Assembly: GCA_902594235.1 (NCBI GenBank) | Contig: CACJLJ010000002.1 | Coordinates: 62,001-126,000 of the forward strand | Source: an uncultured Pelagibacteraceae bacterium | Lineage (GTDB): Bacteria > Pseudomonadota > Alphaproteobacteria > Pelagibacterales > Pelagibacteraceae | Length of the DNA: 64,000 nucleotides | Direction of reading: 5' to 3' | Part shown: piece after piece, positions 17,871-25,218 of the stretch | Layout of the letters: every line of letters starts with the position of its first letter | Numbering within the stretch: the stretch's first letter is position 1 | Translations under genes and position numbers: made by a program | The notes under the pieces: generated by a model | The model's input: the letters and a program-made list of their open reading frames with translations, nothing else | Told to the model about the DNA's origin: nothing | Databases searched by the model: none

Positions 17871-18824
17871 TCATATTTTGATTTTATTTAGTGCATTATT
17901 TTTGAATATATTTGCTTCTCTTATATATCTTCTAACCATTTGTGTTGTTTTGTGACCAGTCATTGCCATAATACTACGTTCATCAGCACCAGATTCTGCG
18001 GCAACAGTTGCAAAACCAGATCTTAAACTATGACCTGCAAAATTTTTATTCTCAATGCCTGCTAAATTTAAATATTCTTTCATTAGCAAAACTACTGATT
18101 GATCGGTTAATCTTTTTTCTGTTAGAGATAACCCTTTAGAAAATCTTCTAAAAATAGGTCCAGATTTAATTTTAGAAATTTCTAGCCACTTTTTAAGATT
18201 GACTACAGGGCAATAGTTTTCGTTGGTAAAGTAGGGCAGACCTTTGATCATTCCTTCACCAAATTGATCTGTTTTTGACCTTCTGATAGTAATTTTAAGA
18301 CCTTCAGGTACAAATTCTAAATCTTCATGATCAATGGAAATAAGCTCAGTTCGTCTAAAGCCACCTCCAAAGCCAACTAAGATAATTGACTTGTCTCTTA
18401 ACTTCTTTGTATCATCAATTTTTTGTTCATTTATTACATTAATTATTGACTTTAAATGATTGATTAATATAGGTTTTTTTCCTTTTTGAATACTTCCTTT
18501 AACCCTTTTTATTCCCATTAAATTTTCAACAATAATTGGGTGTTTTGTATCTAAATAATGTCCTTTAAGTTTATGCACCATACTTATTGACACTAATCTT
18601 CTTCTCAAGGTGCTGATTTTTGAATTTTTTGAGAGATGGGTTAGGTATAAAGAGACTATTTTTGGCTCAGATGGCAATGAATTCAAACCATGCTTAGCGC
18701 AAAAAGCTGCAAAATCTTTAAAGTCTGATTTATATGCTCTTAAAGTGTTATTTGCTTTTGAGCTTTTTAGGTTATTTAAAGTCGCCTCATGAAGCGATTT
18801 TAGGTCTGTTGTTAGTTCATTCAT
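17871..18824 (-). CDS. Tyrosine recombinase / integrase
   Basis: Complete tyrosine site-specific recombinase (317 aa). Residues 1 to about 110 form the SAM-like core-binding domain. The catalytic set is intact: Arg157 ('FRRTEL'), Lys184 ('SKTDQ'), His265 and Arg268 ('HSLR'), His291 ('TGHKT') and nucleophile Tyr300. It is unlike housekeeping XerC/XerD in context, standing alone at the edge of the carbohydrate island. Its upstream region holds a TGATAA/TTATCA inverted repeat (18836-18841, 18849-18854) that could be an operator. Its target site is unknown. It may be an island integrase or a domesticated element. Confidence 0.88.
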   Translation of the reverse strand: MNELTTDLKSLHEATLNNLKSSKANNTLRAYKSDFKDFAAFCAKHGLNSLPSEPKIVSLYLTHLSKNSKISTLRRRLVSISMVHKLKGHYLDTKHPIIVENLMGIKRVKGSIQKGKKPILINHLKSIINVINEQKIDDTKKLRDKSIILVGFGGGFRRTELISIDHEDLEFVPEGLKITIRRSKTDQFGEGMIKGLPYFTNENYCPVVNLKKWLEISKIKSGPIFRRFSKGLSLTEKRLTDQSVVLLMKEYLNLAGIENKNFAGHSLRSGFATVAAESGADERSIMAMTGHKTTQMVRRYIREANIFKNNALNKIKI

Positions 18825-18906
18825 ATAATTAGTATTGATAACAATAAATTATCATTAGTAATATATCAAGTGATTTTTAATGTCAATAGTTTAAATTAAA
18901 AAAATT

Positions 18907-19083
18907 ATGGGTTCGATTGATGGAGAAATTCCTGCAGTATGGTTTTTGATAAGTTCAATTGGTTTTGTTATATTAACTTTTATTCAATATAGAAACACTG
19001 GCAAAAGCTTTAACACGATATTTTTGTCTGTGATGGCTATTATATTCTTTGTTAGTTACATAATTCTATTAATTCCAAGGTAA
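18907..19083 (+). CDS. Small two-helix membrane protein (58 aa)
   Basis: An ATG-started frame of 58 codons plus TAA. It has an acidic N-terminus ('MGSIDGEIP') and two hydrophobic segments at about residues 11-28 and 39-56, separated by a polar turn ('QYRNTGKSF'). It ends 6 nt before the alkyltransferase gene on the same strand, so the two may form an operon. No family is recognised and no function is suggested. The clean hydrophobic/polar pattern favours a real gene over chance. Confidence 0.6.
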   Translation: MGSIDGEIPAVWFLISSIGFVILTFIQYRNTGKSFNTIFLSVMAIIFFVSYIILLIPR

Positions 19084-19089
19084 AAATCT

Positions 19090-19359
19090 GTGAAAGGAAC
19101 GAAATTTCAATTAAAAGTCTGGAAATATCTTAAAACTATACCTAAGGGTAAGGTAAAAACCTATAAAGAGGTGGCTATTGCTATAAAAAGCCCTAAATCA
19201 GCTCGTGCAGTAGCTAATGCTTGTGCTAAAAACCCATATGCACCCAAAATACCCTGTCACAGAGTGATTAGATCTGATGGAGCTCTTGGAGGCTACTCTG
19301 GGAGAGGTGGAATCAAGCAAAAGCTCAGATTACTTAGATCCGAAAAGATAGCAATTTAA
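19090..19359 (+). CDS. O6-alkylguanine-DNA alkyltransferase, C-terminal-domain only
   Basis: An 89-aa protein equal to the DNA-binding/active-site domain of Ogt/Ada. It shows 'TKFQLKVWKYL', 'GKVKTYKEVA', the recognition helix 'SARAVANACAKNP' and the active-site 'PCHRV' with Cys56. Because Cys is present (alkyltransferase-like ATL proteins have Trp or Ala there), suicidal alkyl transfer is possible. The usual N-terminal domain is absent. The start is GTG at 19090. It is followed by a long gene-free gap. Confidence 0.85.
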   Translation: MKGTKFQLKVWKYLKTIPKGKVKTYKEVAIAIKSPKSARAVANACAKNPYAPKIPCHRVIRSDGALGGYSGRGGIKQKLRLLRSEKIAI

Positions 19360-19821
19360 CCCTATTTTAAGCCTTTTTTAAGTTAAAAAGATAAGTAAAA
19401 TCAACGTTTTTTAACCTTTTTACGTGATTAATCCCTAAATAACACAATTCACCCTTCAGTTGTACCATATATGAGCTTATAACTAAAATAGACCCCTCTA
19501 TGGGCGTTTAAATGGTATATTCAATTAGTGCATCGCTCTACTATTCAACTATATCAATGCTTTTAGACTGCCCTATTTTTAGGGAGTTTTCATAAGCATA
19601 ATTAGAAAAAAGCCCCTATTTTAAAGGATTATTTAATGTTTTTCATAATTTGCCAAAAAACTAAACTCTTGCACAGCATGTTAGGGTAATTTGATATTAA
19701 ATTATTCAAAAATATTCTAAAAATTACATTAATTATTAAGTTAATAAAATTCAACAAATACAATAGTTTAGATAGTATACTTAATGTAATACTTTAGATA
19801 TTAGTAAATAAATAAGACCTA
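19360..19821. other. 462-base gene-free gap between convergent genes
   Basis: No credible coding frame, tRNA or rRNA is visible. The pentamer CCCTA (or its complement TAGGG) occurs six times: 19360, 19433, 19571, 19580 (complement), 19614 and 19682 (complement). Three of these extend to CCCTATTTT. The pair at 19571-19584 forms a CCCTA-TTTT-TAGGG hairpin that could end transcription of the alkyltransferase gene. A perfect 10-bp inverted repeat has arms at 19723-19732 and 19781-19790. Both flanking genes end here, so no promoter is required. An unrecognised RNA, recombinase arm sites or decayed sequence are all possible. Confidence 0.55.
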
Positions 19822-20673
19822 TTATTTAACTTTTTTGACTAAGTTCTCTCTTCTTGAGATGTAGATACCACTTAATACAATAATAAACAAACCTAAGAAA
19901 GTCCAATTATCAGGGAAATCACTAAAGAAATAATAACCTATAATGATGTTTGTAATGATTTCAAAATAGCTAAATGGTGCTAATTTAGATGCATCAGCGT
20001 ATTTAAGGGATAATATCAAGAATAAGTGCCCTATACAGGCAAATATACCTATCGCAGCCATCATAGACCACTGATTTAAGGTAGGTTTAACCCATACAAA
20101 TGGCATTACAGTAGATATAATTATGGCCCCTACTACACCAGTTAACAATAAAGTTAATAAAGGATTGTCTGAAGTACTTAGCTTACGAGTAATAATTAAA
20201 TAAAACCCATACATTATACCGGTTCCAAGTGCAGCTATACTTGCTAAATTAATTTCAACAAAACCAGGTCTTATAACTACTAGAGAACCTATAAAACCTA
20301 TAATAACTGCAGACCATCTTCTGAAACCCACCTTCTCACCTAAAAAAATTGGAGAAAAAGCAGTAACAATTAAAGGAGCAACAAAAGCTAAAGTTAATGC
20401 TTTTGCTAAAGAGATTACAGAGATGGCATAAAAAAAACAAATATTAGCAGTTAATAAAATTAGACCCCTTATTAATTGTAATTTTGGTTTATCAGTCCAT
20501 ACAAGATTTTTTCTAAAAAAGAAAAACATAATTGGAAAAGTGAAAGCCACAGTAAAAAAATATCTTGCCCATGTAATTTGTAATACAGGAAGATCTGCAC
20601 TTAAATATTTTGCAAACCCATCCATTATTGGAAGCATTACCCAAGCTAAAAGATTAAATGTTATAGCCTTCAT
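19822..20673 (-). CDS. EamA/DMT-family transporter
   Basis: Inner-membrane protein of 283 aa with ten hydrophobic segments arranged as two EamA repeats. Typical marks are 'LAWVMLPIMDGFAKYL' in the first helix, 'ITWARYFFTVAF' and 'APFSYFEIITNIIIGYYFF' in the second repeat. Drug/metabolite transporters of this kind export or import small metabolites; the substrate is not predictable. It lies 18 nt downstream of the AEC transporter gene. Confidence 0.9.
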   Translation of the reverse strand: MKAITFNLLAWVMLPIMDGFAKYLSADLPVLQITWARYFFTVAFTFPIMFFFFRKNLVWTDKPKLQLIRGLILLTANICFFYAISVISLAKALTLAFVAPLIVTAFSPIFLGEKVGFRRWSAVIIGFIGSLVVIRPGFVEINLASIAALGTGIMYGFYLIITRKLSTSDNPLLTLLLTGVVGAIIISTVMPFVWVKPTLNQWSMMAAIGIFACIGHLFLILSLKYADASKLAPFSYFEIITNIIIGYYFFSDFPDNWTFLGLFIIVLSGIYISRRENLVKKVK

Positions 20674-20691
20674 AAATTGGAAGGATATAGA

Positions 20692-21594
20692 TTAATTAAA
20701 GTATTTTAAAGCAAAGAATACAATAATTGGGATAGTTAAAAATGACATTAGTGTTGAAACAACAATAGTGCTTGCAACACTATCGATAATCTTTTTAGGT
20801 GAATATATTGATGCAACTAAATAATTTAGAACAGCACTAGGCATTGAACATTGTATCAATAAAACACCAGCCGCAAACCCCTCTAAATTAAAATATAATA
20901 TCAACAAATATCCAATTATAGGACCAACGATAACTCGTCCTATAGAAGAAAATATTGCTTTATTGAGGGAAAAAACTTTTAGTCTTGTCAATGCTATACC
21001 TAAAGACATCAAGATAAGAAATATTGTTGCATACATAAGTAAGAAAGTTGTATTCTCAATAAATCCAGGAAGTTCGATATCATAATAAAGTAAAATTACT
21101 GCAATTATTATCGCATAAAAAGGTGGGCTTTTAATTATAACATTTAGACTGAATTTTCTATCAGCTAAAAAAACACCTAATGTAAAGTGACACAAAATAA
21201 TTAAAGCAGATATTGCTGCAGAAACACCTAAACCTTGAGATCCATATGCAAATAAACATATAGGTAAACCCATATTTCCTGTATTTGGCATTGTTAATGG
21301 TGGAAGTTCTCTGATAATATCTTTAGTATTAAGTAGATATAATATTATCGTACCCGTAATTATAAATCCACAAATAGCAATTGCATAATACCAAAAATAA
21401 TTAATAAAAACATCAAATGATATATTGACTGGATTCAAAGCATATATAATCATTGCAGGAGTTCCAACATTTGCTGCGAAGTTAGTAATAAATTTAGTAT
21501 CTATTTTAGGATTTTTTTTACCTAAGTAATATCCAATACCCACTACAAAAAAAACTGGGAATAAAACTTCAAAAAGTTTTATATAAATAGCCAT
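20692..21594 (-). CDS. Auxin efflux carrier (AEC) family transporter
   Basis: Ten hydrophobic segments over 300 aa in the AEC/BASS-like layout, with conserved 'NTGNMGLPI' near residue 105 and 'CSMPSAVLNYLVAS' near residue 250. Bacterial members (MdcF/MleP type) carry malonate, malate or other carboxylates. The stop of hom and the ATG of this gene share position 21594, so the genes are nearly fused in the transcript. Substrate unknown. Confidence 0.87.
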   Translation of the reverse strand: MAIYIKLFEVLFPVFFVVGIGYYLGKKNPKIDTKFITNFAANVGTPAMIIYALNPVNISFDVFINYFWYYAIAICGFIITGTIILYLLNTKDIIRELPPLTMPNTGNMGLPICLFAYGSQGLGVSAAISALIILCHFTLGVFLADRKFSLNVIIKSPPFYAIIIAVILLYYDIELPGFIENTTFLLMYATIFLILMSLGIALTRLKVFSLNKAIFSSIGRVIVGPIIGYLLILYFNLEGFAAGVLLIQCSMPSAVLNYLVASIYSPKKIIDSVASTIVVSTLMSFLTIPIIVFFALKYFN

Positions 21595-22886
21595 TAATTA
21601 TAGAGTCTTATTAATGTTGGAAATTTAAGTACATTCTTATTTTTTTTAAAAATAGTTAAACAATTTTTAGCGTTAATTTCTGTTGTTTTGTGGGTAATAA
21701 TAACAATTGTTGCTTTTTTATTTTTCTTATCCGGTGTCTGAATTATTCTTTTTACTGAAATCTTATATTTGGCTAATCTATTAGTTATTAATGAAAGAAC
21801 TCCCTGCTTATCATTAACTTCAAATCTAAGATATAGAGAGTTTGTATAATTGTCATTATTGAATGCTTTTATTGATTTTCTTTTAATAGAGGAAATACCA
21901 AATGGGTACTTAATATTGCCTCTTAAAATGGATAACAAATCAGACAATAAAGATGAGGATGTTGGGCCAGGTCCCGCTCCTTCGCCTTGTAAAACACTTT
22001 CTCCTACTGGTTTACCTTCGGTAATTACTGCGTTCATAACACCATTCACATTTCCTATATAGGAATTCTTATTTACCAGACATGGGTGCACTGTCTCAAA
22101 CAATCTACCATTAATAATTTTAGAAATACCTAGTAATTTAACTCTCAGACCTAATTGATTGGCTATTTTAATGTCCTCTAATTTAATGTTTTCAATTCCT
22201 TCCATTATACATTTGTTTTTTGAAATTTTTGCATTAAAAGAAAGAGCAGATAATATTCTAATTTTAGCAAATGCATCAAAACCATTTAAATCTAATTTTG
22301 GATTGCCTGGTTCAGCATACCCAAGCTTCTGAGCCTTTTGTAAAACTTTATCAAAAGTTTCATTATTATTTTCCATTTCAGATAAAATATAATTAGTAGT
22401 TCCGTTCAAGATTCCATAAACTTTACTAATTTTGTTAGTTGCTAAGCCTTCTTTAATTGTTCTAAGAATTGGAATTCCTCCAGCAACAGAAGCTTCAAAC
22501 TCTAAATTTACTTTATTTTTTTCTGCTAGTTTTGCTAAATAGTCTCCATGTTTAGCTATTAAAGCTTTGTTAGGTGTAATTACATTTGTTTTATTTCGTA
22601 AAGCTAATTCAACAACTTTTTTTGATACACCATCAGATAAACCAATGGACTCAAATAAAATATCTATCTTGTGATCTTTAAAAATTTTGAAAGGATTTGA
22701 ATAGAAAATTTTTTTATCAATTTTAAATCGTCTCTTTTTCTTTTTATTTTTAGCAGAAATAGCAACTACCTGAATTTTTTTACCAGTTTTTTTTTCAATA
22801 TCTTTTTTTTTTTTAATTAATTCGTTGTATAGATATATTCCTATTTGACCTAAACCTATTATTGCAACGTTAACTTTGTTCTTCAT
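21594..22886 (-). CDS. hom: Homoserine dehydrogenase
   Basis: Reduces aspartate semialdehyde to homoserine for threonine and methionine synthesis. The NAD(P) fold starts with 'VAIIGLGQIG', the catalytic block 'GILNGTTNYILSEM' is near residue 165, and residues from about 345 form a C-terminal ACT domain, the usual threonine feedback site. Length is 430 aa. Its ATG is 2 nt after the small lipoprotein gene, which itself overlaps argC. Homoserine feeds metY, encoded about 2.3 kb away. Confidence 0.94.
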   Translation of the reverse strand: MKNKVNVAIIGLGQIGIYLYNELIKKKKDIEKKTGKKIQVVAISAKNKKKKRRFKIDKKIFYSNPFKIFKDHKIDILFESIGLSDGVSKKVVELALRNKTNVITPNKALIAKHGDYLAKLAEKNKVNLEFEASVAGGIPILRTIKEGLATNKISKVYGILNGTTNYILSEMENNNETFDKVLQKAQKLGYAEPGNPKLDLNGFDAFAKIRILSALSFNAKISKNKCIMEGIENIKLEDIKIANQLGLRVKLLGISKIINGRLFETVHPCLVNKNSYIGNVNGVMNAVITEGKPVGESVLQGEGAGPGPTSSSLLSDLLSILRGNIKYPFGISSIKRKSIKAFNNDNYTNSLYLRFEVNDKQGVLSLITNRLAKYKISVKRIIQTPDKKNKKATIVIITHKTTEINAKNCLTIFKKNKNVLKFPTLIRLYN

Positions 22887-22888
22887 AA

Positions 22889-23062
22889 TTAATCACTAGT
22901 TTTTGGATAAGGGTTATTTTCTGCATAATCTTTTAGTTTTAATTTAAATTCATCAAAAGTCATATTTAGTTTTAATATAGAATTATTGTTATATTTAGTA
23001 TCATTAATGTTTTTACCGCAACCAGGTATAAATAATAAAAGAATAAAAATTAATTTTTTCAC
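22889..23062 (-). CDS. Small lipoprotein (57 aa)
   Basis: A GTG-started frame whose first four bases overlap the argC stop (GTGA, 23059-23062) and whose TAA lies 2 nt before the hom ATG. The product begins with a lipoprotein signal: 'MKKLIFILLLF' then the lipobox 'IPGC', with Cys15 the lipidated residue. A polar, Asn/Lys-rich tail of about 42 residues follows. The tight coupling on both sides and the clear lipobox argue that it is real. Family and function are unknown. The Asp/Ser-rich end would place it in the periplasm. Confidence 0.72.
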   Translation of the reverse strand: MKKLIFILLLFIPGCGKNINDTKYNNNSILKLNMTFDEFKLKLKDYAENNPYPKTSD

Positions 23063-24081
23063 TTTAATCCTTCATCTTTTTTAAAATTAAATTTAATATT
23101 CATATTTTGAACTGCTTGACCCGCCCCTCCTTTAATCAGGTTATCTATTGCAGACAAAATAATTATTTTGTTTTTATATTTTGTCTTGCATATTGATATA
23201 TGACAATTGTTTGTATTTATAACATCATTTGTGCTTATTAAAGAATTTACTTTTAAAATTTTTATGAATTTCTCCTTTTTATAGAAATCATTTAATATTT
23301 TTTGTATTTTTTCCAAACTAAATCCAATTTTCAAATCTAAATATATTGTGCTTAAAATTCCTTTAAACATAGGAGATAAATGTGGTGTGAATAAAAAATT
23401 TATTTTTCTTTTAGTATGATTTCTTATTTCTTGTTCTATTTCTGAGTTATGTCTATGAAAACCAACACCATATGCACTTAATGATTCATACAAGTTTTTG
23501 TTAACATATTTTTTATGAACATTTCTGCCTGCGCCTGAATACCCAGATTTAGAATCAATAATTACATTATTAAAATTAAATGTATTTTTTTTTATTAAAG
23601 GTATTAATGGCAATAATATTGATGTTGGGTAACAACCAGGGCATCCGATTATTTTATAGTTCTTAATTTTTTTACCATTTATTTCTGGTAAGGAATAAAT
23701 ACTTTTTTTTATATTTTTAAGAGATTTGTGTTTTTGTTTGTACCATTTGAGATAATCTGAGGCTTTTTTAAGTCTAAAATCAGCTGCTAAATCTATTAAT
23801 ACATTTTTATCTAAAAGATAATTAGAGATAACCTGGGCTTCACCATTAGGTAATGCTGTAAAAATAAGATCAACTTTATTTAAGTAGTCTTTATTAAATT
23901 TAACAATTTTTGGCAATTTTTTTTTATCTAAAGATTTATCATAATTTGAAATTTTTTTTCCTATAGATGAACTACCACATAAAAATTTAATATTAATATA
24001 TTTATGAGTTAGTAATAACTTAACTAGTTGTATGCCTATATAACCAGTTGATCCTGCTATTAAAACATTAAGCTTTCGCAT
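23059..24081 (-). CDS. argC: N-acetyl-gamma-glutamyl-phosphate reductase
   Basis: Arginine biosynthesis, third step: NADPH reduction of N-acetylglutamyl phosphate. 'VLIAGSTGYIG' opens the nucleotide fold, and the catalytic Cys150 lies in 'GCPGCYPTS'. 'SGYSGAGR' and 'HRHNSEIEQEI' are substrate-binding blocks. Length (340 aa) is normal for the long form. It lies 34 nt downstream of rpsI, the usual neighbour in alphaproteobacteria. Confidence 0.94.
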   Translation of the reverse strand: MRKLNVLIAGSTGYIGIQLVKLLLTHKYINIKFLCGSSSIGKKISNYDKSLDKKKLPKIVKFNKDYLNKVDLIFTALPNGEAQVISNYLLDKNVLIDLAADFRLKKASDYLKWYKQKHKSLKNIKKSIYSLPEINGKKIKNYKIIGCPGCYPTSILLPLIPLIKKNTFNFNNVIIDSKSGYSGAGRNVHKKYVNKNLYESLSAYGVGFHRHNSEIEQEIRNHTKRKINFLFTPHLSPMFKGILSTIYLDLKIGFSLEKIQKILNDFYKKEKFIKILKVNSLISTNDVINTNNCHISICKTKYKNKIIILSAIDNLIKGGAGQAVQNMNIKFNFKKDEGLK

Positions 24082-24115
24082 CTTTTTATTATATCAGTTT
24101 AAAGTTAAAAAAAAA

Positions 24116-24553
24116 TTATCTTTTAGAAAACTGGAAGCTTCTTCTTGCTTTTCTTCTTCCAGGTTTTTTTCTCTCTACCGCTCTAGAGTCTCTAGTGGTT
24201 AGTTTTTGAGATTTAAGTGTGGTTTTAAAATTTTCATCAAATAAAACTAATGCTTTGGAAATCCCGTGGACTAATGCACCAGCTTGTCCAGTTGGACCTC
24301 CACCTTTTACATTACATCTTACATCATATGAAGTAGCCTGATCAATTAACTCAAAAGGTCTAGTAATTTGCATTTTGTGATTATCACTTGAAAAGTATTT
24401 ATCATATAATTTTCCATTAACATAAATTTTTCCAGATCCTTTTTTTACCCATACTTTCGCAATAGATGTTTTTCTTCTTCCTGTAGCGTATTTACTATCT
24501 TTAAAGTCAAGCCTAATTTTATCATTTTTTATATTTGACTGTGTATTTTCCAT
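24116..24553 (-). CDS. rpsI: 30S ribosomal protein S9 (uS9)
   Basis: Ribosomal protein of 145 aa with a short N-terminal extension, then the family's 'YATGRRKTSIAKVW' start. The basic tail 'KKPGRRKARRSFQFSKR' reaches the P-site tRNA in the ribosome. It follows rplM by 1 nt, the conserved rplM-rpsI pair. Confidence 0.97.
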   Translation of the reverse strand: MENTQSNIKNDKIRLDFKDSKYATGRRKTSIAKVWVKKGSGKIYVNGKLYDKYFSSDNHKMQITRPFELIDQATSYDVRCNVKGGGPTGQAGALVHGISKALVLFDENFKTTLKSQKLTTRDSRAVERKKPGRRKARRSFQFSKR

Positions 24554-24554
24554 T

Positions 24555-25013
24555 TTAGTTTCTTACAGTATTTTTGATATTAAGTTTACTTAACTCTATT
24601 GTTTTTGGATTTTGAGAGCCATGAGGATGATCATTGCCAGAATAAATTTTTAATTTAGTTAATTGTTTTTTTCCTAATACACCGTTGGGCAACATTCTTT
24701 TTACAGCTAATTTTAAAACTTCTCCTGGTTTTTTTTCTTGAAGTTTTTCAGGTGTTGTTTCCTTGATACCACCTGGATGGCCTGTGTGTCTAAAATATTT
24801 TTTGTTTTGAAATTTTTTGCCTGTAAATTTTATTAGTTCTATATTCTTAACCACTACAAAATCACCATCATCCATGTGAGGTGTGTAGGTAGTTTTGTTT
24901 TTTCCTCTTATAATTTTTGATATCACAGCTGCTAATCTACCAACAATTGCGTTCTTGGCATCAATCTCATACCAAGTTGATTTTATTTGATCTTTTTTTA
25001 AGAATTTTGACAT
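24555..25013 (-). CDS. rplM: 50S ribosomal protein L13 (uL13)
   Basis: Early-assembling large-subunit protein (152 aa). Family blocks are 'WYEIDAKNAIVGRLA', 'VVVKNIELIKFTGKK' and 'AVKRMLPNGVLGKKQ'. It is first gene of the rplM-rpsI-argC-lipoprotein-hom run. It is divergent from metY, and the 205-nt region between them must hold promoters for both directions. Confidence 0.97.
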   Translation of the reverse strand: MSKFLKKDQIKSTWYEIDAKNAIVGRLAAVISKIIRGKNKTTYTPHMDDGDFVVVKNIELIKFTGKKFQNKKYFRHTGHPGGIKETTPEKLQEKKPGEVLKLAVKRMLPNGVLGKKQLTKLKIYSGNDHPHGSQNPKTIELSKLNIKNTVRN

Positions 25014-25064
25014 TGTGCCAGGATTAATACTGTTTAAAAATATAAAGTCAAATTGATAATTTAA

Positions 25065-25092
25065 TTGAAATACATGGATATTTTGATATAAA
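25065..25092 (+). promoter_or_regulatory. Candidate sigma-70 promoter of metY
   Basis: TTGAAA (25065-25070) and TATAAA (25087-25092) are 16 nt apart. The predicted start falls near 25099, exactly where the first aptamer begins, which supports both calls. Confidence 0.5.
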
Positions 25093-25095
25093 TGA

Positions 25096-25139
25096 ATTGC
25101 CGATTTGTTCCTTATTGCTGGCTTTAAATGCTAAAAAGG
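25096..25139 (+). promoter_or_regulatory. SAM-II-like riboswitch in the metY leader
   Basis: The sequence fits the SAM-II plan: a short stem GCC (25099-25101) / GGC (25120-25122), a loop starting GATTTG and ending TTGC, and a downstream GCTAAAAAGG (25130-25139). The loop's CC and GC can pair with the GG and GC of that last block as a pseudoknot. The UAUUGC and GCUAAAAAGG blocks match the SAM-II core as I know it. The closing stem is only 3 clear pairs. SAM-II binds S-adenosylmethionine and lowers expression of methionine genes. Confidence 0.65.
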
Positions 25140-25156
25140 TTTTTTCCAAAATAATC

Positions 25157-25214
25157 GGTGGGTATTTGAACTGTATTGTACACCCTGCATAAAGCAAAAG
25201 TACTAAAAAAGGAG
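25157..25214 (+). promoter_or_regulatory. SAM-V-like riboswitch overlapping the metY ribosome binding site
   Basis: A second aptamer follows 18 nt later. The stem GGGT (25160-25163) pairs with ACCC (25182-25185), around a loop with ATTTGAACTG and TATTG. The loop's GTAC (25178-25181) can pair with GTAC at 25200-25203, followed by TAAAAAAGG. The last bases of this core, AAGGAG (25209-25214), are also the Shine-Dalgarno of metY, so ligand binding would hide it. SAM-V is known upstream of metY in Pelagibacter relatives, sometimes in tandem with SAM-II. Confidence 0.72.
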
Positions 25215-25218
25215 TAAA

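Noticed and set aside
8925-19821. Direct repeat of the tRNA-Glu 3' end as attL/attR of an integrated island
   Set aside because: I scanned the region around the integrase and the gap after 19360 for a copy of the tRNA 3' end (such as CCCCTAGGGACC) and found none.
25131-25147. Intrinsic terminator between the SAM-II and SAM-V units
   Set aside because: The AAAAAGG-TTTTTTCC stretch gives only a very weak stem; T-rich sequence alone is not enough evidence.
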